From: Paramylibacter ulvae
Lineage (GTDB): Bacteria; Pseudomonadota; Alphaproteobacteria; Rhodobacterales; Rhodobacteraceae
Reading direction: 5' to 3'
Length of the DNA stretch: 64,000 nucleotides
NCBI RefSeq assembly: GCF_014652655.1
Contig: NZ_BMZF01000003.1
Coordinates: forward strand, 124,001 to 188,000
Part shown: piece after piece, positions 1-8,726 of the stretch
How the letters are laid out: each line of letters begins with the position of its first letter
How positions within the stretch are numbered: the first letter of the stretch is position 1
Notes under the pieces: generated by a model
Seen by the model: the letters and a program-made list of their open reading frames with translations, nothing else
Databases searched by the model: none
Told to the model about the DNA's origin: nothing
Made by a program: the position numbers and the translations under genes

Positions 1-578
1 TCGTATACGGTAGCCATGATGCGGACAAGGTTCCAGATGATGTTATGCCTTTGCTGATCGAGGCCGCGATGGCGTTTGGCACGGGGCATCACGGCACAAC
101 ACAGGGCTGTCTAACGGCGCTTGATACGCTTGCAGTTGGCGGGTTTCACGCAAAAAACGCGGTGGACATTGGGTGTGGTACCGCCGTCTTGGCGATGGGT
201 GCCGCCTGTTTGTGGCCAGAAAATGTTATGGCCAGCGACATTGACGAGGTTGCGACCGAAACGGCACTCGCGAATGTGAAATCTAACGGGTTAGAAGGGC
301 GCATTGATGTGGTGACATGCGCGGGATTTGATCACCCTGATTTACGCGCCAAAGCACCATATGATTTGATCCTAGCTAATATTCTTAAGGGGCCATTGGT
401 TGCATTAGCACCTGATATGAATACCCATTGTGCACCAAATGGTTACGTTATCCTGTCTGGTTTATTGAATGAACAGGCGGATGATGTGAAATCGGCATAT
501 ATTGAAAATGGCTTCGCTTTGGTTGATCATTTGCAAATTGGTGAATGGTCAACATTGACCTTGCAGCGAAACACTTAA
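1..578 (+). CDS. prmA: Ribosomal protein L11 methyltransferase PrmA (5' partial)
   Basis: C-terminal part of the cytoplasmic SAM-dependent enzyme that methylates ribosomal protein L11. The frame is already open at base 3, so the start lies upstream of the window; about 191 residues are visible. Seen directly: the PrmA signature AFGTGHHGTT (bases 72-101), the SAM-binding glycine loop VDIGCGTAVLAMGA, an acidic SDIDE after the second strand, and LILANILKGPL, which corresponds to the N-I/P-P-type substrate loop of this family. The C-terminus ends with a normal family-like strand (EWSTLTL). A 53-base gap separates it from the next gene on the same strand, so co-transcription is possible. The assignment rests on these family motifs; only the missing N-terminal L11-binding domain cannot be checked. 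Confidence 0.93.
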   Translation, partial: VYGSHDADKVPDDVMPLLIEAAMAFGTGHHGTTQGCLTALDTLAVGGFHAKNAVDIGCGTAVLAMGAACLWPENVMASDIDEVATETALANVKSNGLEGRIDVVTCAGFDHPDLRAKAPYDLILANILKGPLVALAPDMNTHCAPNGYVILSGLLNEQADDVKSAYIENGFALVDHLQIGEWSTLTLQRNT

Positions 579-631
579 CATTTCATTTTTTTGAGTTATG
601 GTACAGCATAAGGCTAAAACTAGGTGATGCC

Positions 632-1129
632 ATGGATAACAACGTAAAAGATTTCGAAAAACGCTTAAAAAAGATTGAAAAGGGTTATAAAAAAACTGGT
701 CGCCACAAGGTGGGTAGTAACCCAAAAGCGAAAGCATACGCAGGGCGTACCACATATGGATCGCCAGATACGGGTATGAATTATTATCGCAAACGCGAAG
801 GGTTTAAATTTTGGACATTCATGCGCCGCGCGATGTTTTTTGGTATTTTGGCGTTTTTCTGCGCACTTGGTTTGCGTGTGTTTATGTCAATTCAGATGGG
901 TGCAGATGCGTATGACGCACGCGTGGGGGAACTGCGCGAAGGCACACAGGGTGAACAATACGCGGCCATGGGAATGCAACGTGGCCCGTTGATGTTAACG
1001 GTTGAAAATTTCGTACGCGAAGTGATGAACAAACCCGATGAAAGCGCACCCGAAACAGCATTGCCAAATGGTACCGCCGAACCTGGCGATGTACAAACCC
1101 CAAATGCAGAACAAGCGCCAAGCAATTAA
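632..1129 (+). CDS. Hypothetical single-pass membrane protein
   Basis: Protein of 165 residues that I do not recognise. I chose the ATG at 632 rather than the upstream in-frame start at 545, because 545 would overlap the end of prmA and adds an unlikely hydrophobic leader. Residues 1-50 are very basic (many Lys, Arg) and start with a short coiled-coil-like stretch (FEKRLKKIEKGYKK). One strongly hydrophobic segment at about residues 66-88 (FWTFMRRAMFFGILAFFCAL and on) is a probable transmembrane helix, with the basic N-terminus likely cytoplasmic. The C-terminal 70 residues are hydrophilic and Pro/Glu/Ala-rich, probably disordered and periplasmic. A perfect 12-bp inverted repeat spans the stop codon. 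A membrane-anchored accessory protein is all that can be inferred. Confidence 0.7.
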   Translation: MDNNVKDFEKRLKKIEKGYKKTGRHKVGSNPKAKAYAGRTTYGSPDTGMNYYRKREGFKFWTFMRRAMFFGILAFFCALGLRVFMSIQMGADAYDARVGELREGTQGEQYAAMGMQRGPLMLTVENFVREVMNKPDESAPETALPNGTAEPGDVQTPNAEQAPSN

Positions 1130-1144
1130 GCATTGGCGCTTGTT
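1110..1144. terminator. Inverted repeat at end of hypothetical gene, terminator-like
   Basis: A perfect 12-bp inverted repeat (AACAAGCGCCAA at 1110-1121 and its complement at 1133-1144) with an 11-base loop covers the stop codon of the upstream gene and precedes the convergent DUF1127 gene. It could end transcription from both sides, but neither side has a clear run of T, so it may instead stabilise the mRNA end. Confidence 0.5.
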
Positions 1145-1170
1145 AAGCGTATCAAAATGTTGGGGAGAGA

Positions 1171-1386
1171 TTACATTTTGATTTTTTGGCAAACTGTTGA
1201 AATATCGCCATAGCAAAGACCGATGTCTGTCAATTCGCGATCAGACAAACGTGACAATTCTTTTGCTGTCAAACGACGTGCATTCCATGTTGAAAATGCT
1301 GAACGTGCGTTGTCCAAAACATTGATTGCGCGGAATACGGAGATTGCACCAAATGGCGCTGTTTTAACTGGTGATTGAATAGCCAT
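1171..1386 (-). CDS. DUF1127 (YjiS-like) small protein
   Basis: A 71-residue protein with the DUF1127 hallmark RLSDRELTDIGL at about residues 46-57. Members of this family are small, basic, Arg-rich proteins, abundant in alphaproteobacteria; some act in phosphate and carbon metabolism or RNA maturation (established for a few members only). The N-terminal 40 residues (AIFRAIN, NARSAFSTWNARR) are a variable amphipathic region. The gene is on the minus strand, convergent with the hypothetical membrane gene and divergent from ruvC, with 187 bases between the two start codons. It is a monocistronic unit as far as can be seen. Family assignment is firm; its role here is unknown. Confidence 0.85.
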   Translation of the reverse strand: MAIQSPVKTAPFGAISVFRAINVLDNARSAFSTWNARRLTAKELSRLSDRELTDIGLCYGDISTVCQKIKM

Positions 1387-1573
1387 TGGAACATCCTCTT
1401 GTTGGCATTGATTTCTTATTCCGCATGTAGGGGGGCGTTAAGCGATTCACAAATGCCCAATTGGCATACCCGTGATGCAATCACTGCATATATTTTACGC
1501 AATGATTGCTTGGCTCTTGGCAGATGTTCTTGTTTCGTGCTATCCCTTGCAAAACAAAAACAAGAGGCAGGGC

Positions 1574-2086
1574 ATGCGCGTTATTGGAATTGATCCCGGA
1601 TTGCGAAATATGGGCTGGGGAATCGTGGATGTGTTTGGTTCCAAAACCAGACATATCGCAAATGGAACTTGTCATAGTTCGAACAAAGAAACCCTTGCTA
1701 TGCGTTTGATGTCATTGCATCGCCAATTGTCGGATGTTTTGGCCATTCACCAACCTGATACATCGGCGGTGGAACATACATTTGTGAACAAGGATGGCGC
1801 GGGGTCGTTAAAATTGGGGCAAGCGCGCGCGATTTGTTTGCTAGCACCTGCGCAATATGGTTTGGACGTTGCCGAATACGCCCCCAATCAGGTGAAAAAG
1901 GTTGTCGTTGGAGTGGGGCACGCAGAAAAACAACAGGTCGATCATATGGTACGGATGCAGCTGGGCGCGGTTGAAATTCATAGTGCTGATGCCGCCGACG
2001 CTTTGGCGATTGCGCTATGCCATGCGCATCATGCACAATTCGCAGGGCGTCTCGATGCGGCCATCGCAAAGGCAGGTGCCGCATGA
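1574..2086 (+). CDS. ruvC: Holliday junction resolvase RuvC
   Basis: 170-residue endonuclease that cuts Holliday junctions at the end of homologous recombination, working on RuvAB-bound junctions. The start ATG at 1574 gives the family N-terminus [19 protein letters not shown]; the upstream in-frame ATG at 1472 would add 34 unrelated residues. The four acidic catalytic positions are present: Asp7 in GIDPG, Glu in [11 protein letters not shown] (about residue 67), and two Asp in [18 protein letters not shown] (about residues 138 and 141). The ATGA at 2083-2086 joins its stop to the start of ruvA, so the two are translationally coupled. Length is normal for the family (about 170). Confidence 0.97.
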   Translation: MRVIGIDPGLRNMGWGIVDVFGSKTRHIANGTCHSSNKETLAMRLMSLHRQLSDVLAIHQPDTSAVEHTFVNKDGAGSLKLGQARAICLLAPAQYGLDVAEYAPNQVKKVVVGVGHAEKQQVDHMVRMQLGAVEIHSADAADALAIALCHAHHAQFAGRLDAAIAKAGAA

Positions 2087-2757
2087 TTGGGAAAATCACA
2101 GGGCGCGTTGATTATCGCACAACCGATTACGTCTTGGTTGATGTGCAGGGTGTTGGATACGTCGTTTATTGTTCTGATCGCACCTTGGCGATGTTGCCGG
2201 GCAAGGGTGAGGTTGCGGCGCTATATACGGATTTGTTGGTGCGCGAGGATAACCTTCAACTGTTTGGTTTTCTGACATTGGCGGAAAAGGAATGGCATAA
2301 ATTGCTGACCACGGTTCAGGGCGTGGGCGCAAAGGCCGCGCTTTCAATTGCTGGAACCTTGGGGGTTGATGGTATTTCACGTGCAATCGCGCTTGGCGAT
2401 ATTGCTGCGGTAAAATCCGCACAAGGTATCGGGCCAAAAATCGCACAGCGGATCGTGACCGAATTGAAAGATAAAGCACCAAGTATTATGGCACTTGGCA
2501 CTGCGGGTAACGCCACCGTCGAGGCCGACACCGATATGGTTATCGAAACGCCAAGCCCAAGTACCCGTGCAGCGTCATCACCGCCGCCAGCGCAAAGTGC
2601 GGGTGCGCAGGCCGATGCATTATCCGCGCTGGTAAACCTTGGATACGGCCAAGGCGAGGCGGCGAGCGCCATTGCAATGGTTTTGGGGGATCAGCCCGAT
2701 TTGGATTCGGGTGGATTGATCAAGGCCGCGTTGAAACGCTTGGCTCCGACAAGTTGA
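2083..2757 (+). CDS. ruvA: Holliday junction branch migration protein RuvA
   Basis: 224-residue DNA-binding subunit of the RuvAB branch migration motor; tetramers hold the four-way junction while RuvB pumps DNA. Begins with the conserved [11 protein letters not shown] barrel domain, followed by paired helix-hairpin-helix elements ([16 protein letters not shown] and [19 protein letters not shown] at about residues 70-140), a flexible Ala/Pro/Ser-rich linker (about 150-180) and the C-terminal RuvB-contact domain ([19 protein letters not shown]). The start overlaps the ruvC stop by four bases (ATGA). ruvB follows after 17 bases. Everything is typical for the family. Confidence 0.97.
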   Translation: MIGKITGRVDYRTTDYVLVDVQGVGYVVYCSDRTLAMLPGKGEVAALYTDLLVREDNLQLFGFLTLAEKEWHKLLTTVQGVGAKAALSIAGTLGVDGISRAIALGDIAAVKSAQGIGPKIAQRIVTELKDKAPSIMALGTAGNATVEADTDMVIETPSPSTRAASSPPPAQSAGAQADALSALVNLGYGQGEAASAIAMVLGDQPDLDSGGLIKAALKRLAPTS

Positions 2758-2774
2758 TCGGTTAGGGCTGTAAC

Positions 2775-3809
2775 ATGAATGAACCAGACCCAACATTGCG
2801 CCCTGACGAATTGCCCGAAGACATTGATCGTGCAATGCGCCCAAGTGCGCTGGACGATTTTATTGGTCAGGCAGGCGCGCGTGCAAACCTAAAGGTATTC
2901 ATTGAAAGCGCGAAAAAACGCGGGCAAGCGATGGATCACACGTTGTTTTATGGCCCCCCTGGTTTGGGAAAAACGACGTTGGCGCAAATCATGTCCAAAG
3001 AATTGGGTGTGAATTTTCGCATGACTTCCGGCCCCGTGTTGGCCAAAGCGGGTGATCTCGCGGCGATTTTAACGAATTTAGAAGAACGCGATGTTCTGTT
3101 CATTGATGAAATTCACCGCCTGAACCCTGTGGTGGAAGAGGTGTTATACCCTGCGCTCGAAGATTTCGAATTGGATTTGGTGATCGGCGAAGGCCCCGCC
3201 GCACGTACCGTGCGCATTGATTTACAACCTTTCACACTTGTTGGAGCAACAACTCGGCTTGGGCTGTTAACAACGCCGTTGCGTGATCGGTTTGGTATTC
3301 CAACACGGTTGGAATTTTATTCGGTTGATGAACTGTGCCAAATCGTGGAGCGCGGCGCGGGTTTGATGGGGATTCCGACTTCCCCCGATGGGGCACGTGA
3401 AATTGCCCGCCGTGCGCGTGGCACACCGCGTATCGCGGGGCGATTACTGCGCCGCGTTGTCGATTTCGCTGTGGTCGAGGGCGATGGCACCATTGATAAA
3501 AAAATGGCGGATGGTGCGTTAACACGTTTGAACGTGGATGATCTGGGGCTTGATAGTGCGGATCGGCGTTACCTGCGCCTGTTGGCGGAAAATTATGGTG
3601 GCGGGCCTGTTGGTGTTGAAACGATTGCTGCCGCATTGTCAGAATCGCGCGATGCGATTGAAGAGGTGATCGAGCCATATTTGTTGCAACAAGGCTTGAT
3701 ACAACGCACTCCGCGCGGGCGGATGTTGGCGGCAAAAGCATGGGTGCATTTGGGGTTGGCGGCACCAAAGCCCACGCCGCAAACTGATTTATTTGGAACA
3801 GGAAAGTAA
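2775..3809 (+). CDS. ruvB: Holliday junction DNA helicase RuvB
   Basis: 344-residue AAA+ motor that drives branch migration together with RuvA. Visible are Walker A GPPGLGKT at residues 60-67, Walker [10 protein letters not shown] at about 107-115, sensor I GATTR, the arginine-finger region DRFGI, and the C-terminal winged helix that contacts DNA ([19 protein letters not shown] and [13 protein letters not shown]). Third gene of ruvCAB. Its TAA stop overlaps the ATG of the next gene (TAATG at 3807-3811), so the following hypothetical protein is part of the same operon. Confidence 0.97.
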   Translation: MNEPDPTLRPDELPEDIDRAMRPSALDDFIGQAGARANLKVFIESAKKRGQAMDHTLFYGPPGLGKTTLAQIMSKELGVNFRMTSGPVLAKAGDLAAILTNLEERDVLFIDEIHRLNPVVEEVLYPALEDFELDLVIGEGPAARTVRIDLQPFTLVGATTRLGLLTTPLRDRFGIPTRLEFYSVDELCQIVERGAGLMGIPTSPDGAREIARRARGTPRIAGRLLRRVVDFAVVEGDGTIDKKMADGALTRLNVDDLGLDSADRRYLRLLAENYGGGPVGVETIAAALSESRDAIEEVIEPYLLQQGLIQRTPRGRMLAAKAWVHLGLAAPKPTPQTDLFGTGK

Positions 3810-4462
3810 TGTCAAAAACTACATCCCCCGAGGCCATCGAAACGCTGTTCGATCATAACGGAACCTATCGTTTTGCACGATGGGGGCGCCCGATTGCGCC
3901 TGTCGTGTTTGGTGTTGATGACGACACGTTGACGGCAATGAAATCGGCGATGGCAACCACCGTGGGGGTTGCAGGGCAAACACTTGTGGAAACAGATCCC
4001 GAGCTTGGGTCAAATTTCATGTGGTTCTTTTGCCAAGAATGGAACGAAATTTTATCGGTTCCCGATTTGGATAAACTGGTTCCAAATCTAGATCAAACGA
4101 TTGCACAACTGGAACAACGCGATTTAAATTCGCACCGTGTGTTTGCGTTTGATAATGATGGCGCGATCAAGCTGTGCGTGATGTTTGTGCGCATCAAAGG
4201 TGAAATGGCCGACGTGCCGGTGCATGTTTTGACCACGGGCGAAACTTTTCAGGCCATGGCGCTATGGTCGCCTAATGCGTTTCAAGACGAAAGCCCAATT
4301 GCGATTATTCAGGAAAACAACCTGTGTTTGGTCAAACCAGAATACGCCGCGATTTTGCGCGCAAGTTATGATGCAACCATGCCTGCAGTTGCGGATGATG
4401 CATCCCATGCGTTGCGCGTGTCTGCGCGTGCGCTAAAGCTGTGGCAGGATATGCAACAATGA
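3809..4462 (+). CDS. Conserved hypothetical protein between ruvB and ybgC
   Basis: 217-residue soluble protein without signal peptide or membrane segment; I cannot name a domain. It is translationally coupled on both sides: its ATG overlaps the ruvB stop (TAATG) and its TGA overlaps the ybgC start (ATGA at 4459-4462). The sequence is acidic and globular-looking (NFMWFFCQEWNEILSVPDL, RVFAFDNDGAIKLCVMFVRI). The place between ruvB and the ybgC-tol cluster is, from memory, typical for Rhodobacterales, so it is probably conserved rather than acquired. No catalytic motif is evident; function unknown. Confidence 0.75.
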   Translation: MSKTTSPEAIETLFDHNGTYRFARWGRPIAPVVFGVDDDTLTAMKSAMATTVGVAGQTLVETDPELGSNFMWFFCQEWNEILSVPDLDKLVPNLDQTIAQLEQRDLNSHRVFAFDNDGAIKLCVMFVRIKGEMADVPVHVLTTGETFQAMALWSPNAFQDESPIAIIQENNLCLVKPEYAAILRASYDATMPAVADDASHALRVSARALKLWQDMQQ

Positions 4463-4860
4463 TCCCACATGAATTTAAACTGAATGTGTTTTACGAAGAC
4501 ACGGATATGGCAGGTATCGTTTATTACGCCAATTATTTGAAATTTATCGAACGTGGGCGTTCCACATTAACGCGTGAAATTGGGATTGATCAGTTGGAAA
4601 TGCAACGCAAGGGCGTTGTTTTTGCAGTGCGAAAGATAGAGGCAGAATACCTTGGCGCGGCGAAATTAGATGACGAATTGGTGATTGCTACAGTTTTGCA
4701 ACAAGTTACGGGTGCAAAAATCCTGTTTCAACAGGAAGTGTTGCGTGGTGATGATGTGTTGTTTTCTGCTTTGATAACAGTGGTTTGCATTGGTGAAAAT
4801 GGACGCGCAACGCGCATTCCCAAGGAAGCGTTGCAAAAATTCCAGAAATTTTCCGCTTAA
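4459..4860 (+). CDS. ybgC: Acyl-CoA thioesterase YbgC (tol-pal associated)
   Basis: 133-residue hotdog-fold thioesterase of the 4-hydroxybenzoyl-CoA thioesterase family; YbgC hydrolyses acyl-CoA and is regularly encoded with tol-pal, possibly linked to phospholipid metabolism. The signature VFYEDTDMAGIVYYANYLKF at residues 10-29 carries the catalytic Asp (D in DTDMAGIVYYANY). The start ATG at 4459 overlaps the previous stop; an in-frame GTG at 4441 lies inside the upstream gene and is less likely. Length matches the family (about 130-135). A gap of 110 bases follows before tolQ and could hold a promoter, though I see no convincing one. Confidence 0.93.
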   Translation: MIPHEFKLNVFYEDTDMAGIVYYANYLKFIERGRSTLTREIGIDQLEMQRKGVVFAVRKIEAEYLGAAKLDDELVIATVLQQVTGAKILFQQEVLRGDDVLFSALITVVCIGENGRATRIPKEALQKFQKFSA

Positions 4861-4970
4861 TGCGTCAAATACCCCCAAAATTCTAGTTTTTCCCAAAAAA
4901 ACCAGCTAAACTGACCCGATAATAATAATCGCCACGTAAAAATACGGGCATAGGCAGAACGAGCGGTAAC

Positions 4971-5666
4971 ATGGAAGCAGAAGCACTTGGTGCGGCAGCA
5001 GAAATTGATTTTTCTATGCTGACTTTATTTTTAAGAGCAACTCTCACTGTAAAAATTGTGATGTTAATATTGATTTTCGCGTCCGTGTGGTCGTGGAGCA
5101 TTATCATCCAAAAATTTATCAACTACAAAAAAGCCAAAGAAGAAACCGCGATGTTTGATCGTGCGTTCTGGTCTGGTGAGCCGTTGGATAAATTATACGA
5201 GCGCACGGGTTCCGAGCCCAAGGGTGGCTCTGAAAGGATATTTGCATCTGCCATGGGCGAATGGCATCGATCATATCGCCAAGACGGTGAATTGATCGCA
5301 GGTGTTCAACAACGTATCGATCGATCAATGGATGTGGCCATTGCACGCGAAAGCGAAAAACTGAACAACGGTTTGACGTTTTTGGCAACCGTGGGTTCCA
5401 TCGCGCCGTTCGTTGGATTGTTTGGCACGGTCTGGGGCATCAAAAACGCGTTTGAAGAAATCGCCATTCAGCAAAATACCAACCTTGCCGTTGTGGCACC
5501 TGGTATTGCAGAGGCGTTGGTTGCGACCGCGCTTGGCCTGTTGGCCGCGATCCCTGCCGTGATTTTCTATAATAAACTGTCAGCGGACGCCGATAAATTG
5601 ATCGGTGATTACGATAGTTTCGCCGACGAATTTGCAACAATTCTGTCACGTCAACTCGATAGCTAG
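4971..5666 (+). CDS. tolQ: Tol-Pal system inner membrane protein TolQ
   Basis: 231-residue MotA/TolQ/ExbB family protein; with TolR it forms the proton-driven motor in the inner membrane that energises TolA for outer membrane constriction at division. Three transmembrane helices are visible: about residues 20-45 (LTVKIVMLILIFASVWSWSI), about 135-160 (GLTFLATVGSIAPFVGLFGT) and about 170-195 (APGIAEALVATALGLLAAIP). The conserved polar Thr/Ser residues of the last two helices are present. Its TAG stop overlaps the strong AGGAGG ribosome binding site of tolR, which starts nine bases later. Confidence 0.96.
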   Translation: MEAEALGAAAEIDFSMLTLFLRATLTVKIVMLILIFASVWSWSIIIQKFINYKKAKEETAMFDRAFWSGEPLDKLYERTGSEPKGGSERIFASAMGEWHRSYRQDGELIAGVQQRIDRSMDVAIARESEKLNNGLTFLATVGSIAPFVGLFGTVWGIKNAFEEIAIQQNTNLAVVAPGIAEALVATALGLLAAIPAVIFYNKLSADADKLIGDYDSFADEFATILSRQLDS

Positions 5667-5675
5667 GAGGCCATC

Positions 5676-6149
5676 ATGGGTGCAGGTGTAGTGCAACGTG
5701 GTGGCGGCGGTGGCGGTAAGCGCCGAAGCCACGCAAAACGCAGGCCAATGTCAGAAATCAACGTAACCCCGTTTGTGGATGTCATGTTGGTTCTGTTGAT
5801 CATCTTTATGGTGGCCGCGCCGCTGTTAACTGTGGGTGTGGAAATTGATTTGCCTGATACCAGTGCCGAGGCATTGCCAACAGAGCAAGAAGAACCACTG
5901 ACAATCACAATTAGTGCCGATGGTGAAATTCAAATTCAAAACGAAGGTTTGGATGGCACACCATTGGTTGCAAAGCTAAAGGCAATCGCCGCTGAACGAG
6001 AAGGCGACAAAGTATTTTTGCGCGCCGATGGTGGCGTAAGTTACAGCGTCGTCGCCGAAGTGATGGGCGCATTGAACAGTGGTGGGTTTAAAAACATCGG
6101 CCTTGTCACCGACGCAGGTGGCCCAGCACTTGATGGGACTGACCAGTAA
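5676..6149 (+). CDS. tolR: Tol-Pal system protein TolR (ExbD family)
   Basis: 157-residue partner of TolQ. The single transmembrane helix MSEINVTPFVDVMLVLLIIF (about residues 25-44) contains the essential proton-carrying Asp in FVDVMLVLL. A Gly/Arg-rich cytoplasmic N-terminus (RGGGGGGKRRSHAKRRP) precedes it, and a periplasmic ExbD domain follows (DKVFLRADGGVSYSVVAEVM). AGGAGG at 5665-5670 gives a strong ribosome binding site for the ATG at 5676. The next gene begins four bases after the stop. Confidence 0.96.
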   Translation: MGAGVVQRGGGGGGKRRSHAKRRPMSEINVTPFVDVMLVLLIIFMVAAPLLTVGVEIDLPDTSAEALPTEQEEPLTITISADGEIQIQNEGLDGTPLVAKLKAIAAEREGDKVFLRADGGVSYSVVAEVMGALNSGGFKNIGLVTDAGGPALDGTDQ

Positions 6150-6153
6150 CCAA

Positions 6154-7299
6154 ATGGATACCGGGATTAAAATATCAGCATCGGCGCATGTGGCATTAAT
6201 TGCCGCCGCGATTTTTTCAGGTCAGTTGTTTAGCGCTGCGCCTGACGAAGCGGTGTCGGTTGCGCAAGTGTCATTGATTTCGGGCGATGAATTGGACGCG
6301 ATGACAATCCAATCTGTGGATGAAACAAATGTCGACGAACCCGCGCCAAACGTAGCCGAACCCGTCGTCGTCGAGCCAGAAGTTCAAGAACCCGATGTGG
6401 CAGAGCCGGAACCAACATCACCAGAAGTGACGGAACCTGAACCCGTTGGCGAAGTTGAAACAGCAGATGTCGGAACAGAAGCAATCGTTGAACAAGCCGG
6501 CGAAGTTAAGGACGAAGAATTTGCAATGGCGGCGCCCAAACAGGCCGACATTGTTGCAGATCAAGTCACAGAAAAACCCGAAGATATCGCGCAACCCGTA
6601 GAAGAGACTGTGCCGTCAGTAACACCAAAAGAAAAGCCCAAGGATTTGGTTGAACCGGTAGAGCCCAAAGAAGAGGCAACACCAAAAGAGACAACAACCA
6701 AAGTTGTGACAGAGGCGGACGAGCCAGATCAAAATGATCCTATGAAAACGGTGCGTCCAAAGGGACGCCCACAGCAATTGGCGAAACTGGAAGAACCGGC
6801 AGAGGAAAAGCCAGAACCCAAACCCGCCCCAGAGCCAGAACCCAAACCCGATCCAGAATCCGCGGTTGATCCGTTGGAACAAGCGATTCTGGATGATCTG
6901 AAAGCAGAAGAAGCAAAGCGTACAGCAGCCGAAACAGGTGTTGCAAACGCATCGGCGGGCGAATCCAACGCGCGCAAGGGTTCACCGTTGTCGCAATCCG
7001 AAAAGGATGGTTTGATTTTCGCAATCAAGGAATGCTGGAATGTTCCATTTGGTATTGAAAACGCCGATGAACTTGCAGTGACAGTTGGATTTGAGCTGCA
7101 TCCAGATGGACGCCTTAAGGGACAGATCAATTTTCTATCCGAAGGAGATGAAAATTCCGGTTTGACGGCGGTTGCATACCGCGCGGCGCGCTCTGCGATT
7201 GTACGCTGCCTTCCCTATGACAAACTGCCCCAAGACAAATACGATTCTTGGAAAAAGGTTGAGGTCACATTTGACCCCAAAAAAATGGTGCTGCGATGA
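6154..7299 (+). CDS. tolA: TolA-like energy transducer (first copy)
   Basis: 381-residue protein that should link the TolQR motor to TolB and Pal across the periplasm. I chose the ATG at 6154 (MDTGIKISASAHVALI), because Rhodobacterales TolA proteins begin in this way; ATG 6133 is also possible but lies inside tolR. One N-terminal membrane helix (about residues 6-24), a long Pro/Glu/Val/Lys-rich extended region (about 55-290), and a compact C-terminal domain (about 295-381) with two Cys, IKECWNV and AIVRCLPYDKLP, ending in WKKVEVTFDPKKM. The linker is Pro/Glu-rich instead of the Ala/Lys helix of E. coli TolA. Its stop overlaps the next gene (ATGA), which encodes a second TolA-like protein. Confidence 0.85.
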   Translation: MDTGIKISASAHVALIAAAIFSGQLFSAAPDEAVSVAQVSLISGDELDAMTIQSVDETNVDEPAPNVAEPVVVEPEVQEPDVAEPEPTSPEVTEPEPVGEVETADVGTEAIVEQAGEVKDEEFAMAAPKQADIVADQVTEKPEDIAQPVEETVPSVTPKEKPKDLVEPVEPKEEATPKETTTKVVTEADEPDQNDPMKTVRPKGRPQQLAKLEEPAEEKPEPKPAPEPEPKPDPESAVDPLEQAILDDLKAEEAKRTAAETGVANASAGESNARKGSPLSQSEKDGLIFAIKECWNVPFGIENADELAVTVGFELHPDGRLKGQINFLSEGDENSGLTAVAYRAARSAIVRCLPYDKLPQDKYDSWKKVEVTFDPKKMVLR

Positions 7300-8726
7300 G
7301 CTTTGATCGTGAAAAATGGACAATCATTGGCGGTATTTGCGCGATGGTGTTATCGGGGGGACTGGTTGCCGCAACATGGATTGGCGGCCCTGCTGATGTC
7401 GTGGCCACTGACGATCAAATCCCCGAAAGAACGCTAAATGCGCAAAAGGAAATTGAGGCCGTTATTGCCGCCGAAAAGGCAGCAATAGCTAAGGACACCG
7501 CAGATCAAGAAAAACGTGATCGTATTGCCGAAGACGAAAATAACAAAGCGGTCGCTGACCAAATAGAACGTGAGCGCTTGGTAAAACAAGCTGCTGAAGA
7601 ACACGAACAAGAAGTTGCAGCGCAATTCATCACCAGTAAAGTGAGCATTGCAGAAGCCGAAAAACAAAAAAACGAAGTTTCACAAGCAGAGCAACCATTG
7701 GAACAGGAAGAAATGGCGACAGAGGTTGCCAAAGAAACGGTTGTAGATATTGATAAAGAACCAAGCGCTATCAAAAAACTGGAAACCCAAGCAGAGCTGT
7801 TGAAACAAAATAAGTTGGCCGCGCAGAGGGAAGCCGAACTTGCCGCGCAAAAAGCACAACAAGAGTTGAATGCGCGAAAAAAAGTAGAAGAAGTGAAGCG
7901 AGCGGAATTGGCAGCGCTGCAAGAGCGTGCGCGTAAGTTAGCAGAACAACAAAAAGTTGAGGCACAAAAACGCGAGCAAGAATTATTAGCCGCGCAACAA
8001 CGTTTGCAAGAGTTTCAAGAAACACAAACATCCAAAGTTGTTAGTCCCGATGAGAGCGAAAAATCGGTTGGTGAGCAGGCGGAAACACAAGCAAAACCAG
8101 CACAAGAAAACGTGGTGAAAAGCGTGAAAACGATTACGGAAAAAGTTGAAACCGTTGTTGTCGCTCCCAAAACACAGGAATCGCCAATCGCGGTTACTAC
8201 ACCAACAATTACACCGCTCGATTCAGACGCAGATCAGACGACAGCGGCGTTCGACACTGCCACGATTGTTGAAATTGCGAAAGAGAAAGACGTTGCGCGG
8301 GCAAAATGGGATGCCAAAAAATCTGATAACGTTTTGTCCGCTGCGCCAAAGCAGGTGATTAAACAAGTGAAGCCACAAGCTAAAAAGAAGCAAGCGAATA
8401 CAACAAACAATGCAAACCTATTGCCGCGTGTTGCCAAAAATTCAATTGCTGCACAAATCGCTGGGTGTTGGAAATCGCCCCAATTATTCGCCGAGAACAA
8501 CGATAATCGCATCACGCTCCGTGTGGCGCTTAACAAGCAAGGGTTTTTATTAAGCAGCCCGAAAATGACAAACTGGACCGCAGATAATTTTGCCAGATCG
8601 GACGGTTTCAACATAGCGCGCCGTGCATTGACGCGCTGCCAACCATATCAACTGCCTGTTCAAAGTTACGCATCTTGGCGTAATCTTTCGATTGTGTTCG
8701 GGCCTCAATCAGTGAGTGTGAAATGA
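7296..8726 (+). CDS. Second TolA-like protein, tandem paralogue
   Basis: 476-residue protein with the TolA plan: one N-terminal membrane helix ([20 protein letters not shown], about residues 8-27), a very long Glu/Lys/Ala/Gln helical region (about 45-250) that looks like the E. coli TolA rod, a less regular segment, and a C-terminal domain (about 385-476). That domain parallels the one of the upstream gene: IAGCWKSP against [22 protein letters not shown] against [28 protein letters not shown] against YDSWKKVEVTFDP. Both Cys are kept. The start overlaps the stop of the first copy (ATGA at 7296-7299) and its stop overlaps tolB (ATGA at 8723-8726). It is intact and coupled, so likely functional. 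Whether it works beside or instead of the first copy is unknown. Confidence 0.82.
   Translation: MSFDREKWTIIGGICAMVLSGGLVAATWIGGPADVVATDDQIPERTLNAQKEIEAVIAAEKAAIAKDTADQEKRDRIAEDENNKAVADQIERERLVKQAAEEHEQEVAAQFITSKVSIAEAEKQKNEVSQAEQPLEQEEMATEVAKETVVDIDKEPSAIKKLETQAELLKQNKLAAQREAELAAQKAQQELNARKKVEEVKRAELAALQERARKLAEQQKVEAQKREQELLAAQQRLQEFQETQTSKVVSPDESEKSVGEQAETQAKPAQENVVKSVKTITEKVETVVVAPKTQESPIAVTTPTITPLDSDADQTTAAFDTATIVEIAKEKDVARAKWDAKKSDNVLSAAPKQVIKQVKPQAKKKQANTTNNANLLPRVAKNSIAAQIAGCWKSPQLFAENNDNRITLRVALNKQGFLLSSPKMTNWTADNFARSDGFNIARRALTRCQPYQLPVQSYASWRNLSIVFGPQSVSVK

Noticed and set aside
6079-6153. Earlier start for the first tolA gene
   Set aside because: In-frame starts at 6079 and 6133 lie inside tolR; the ATG at 6154 gives the family-like N-terminus.
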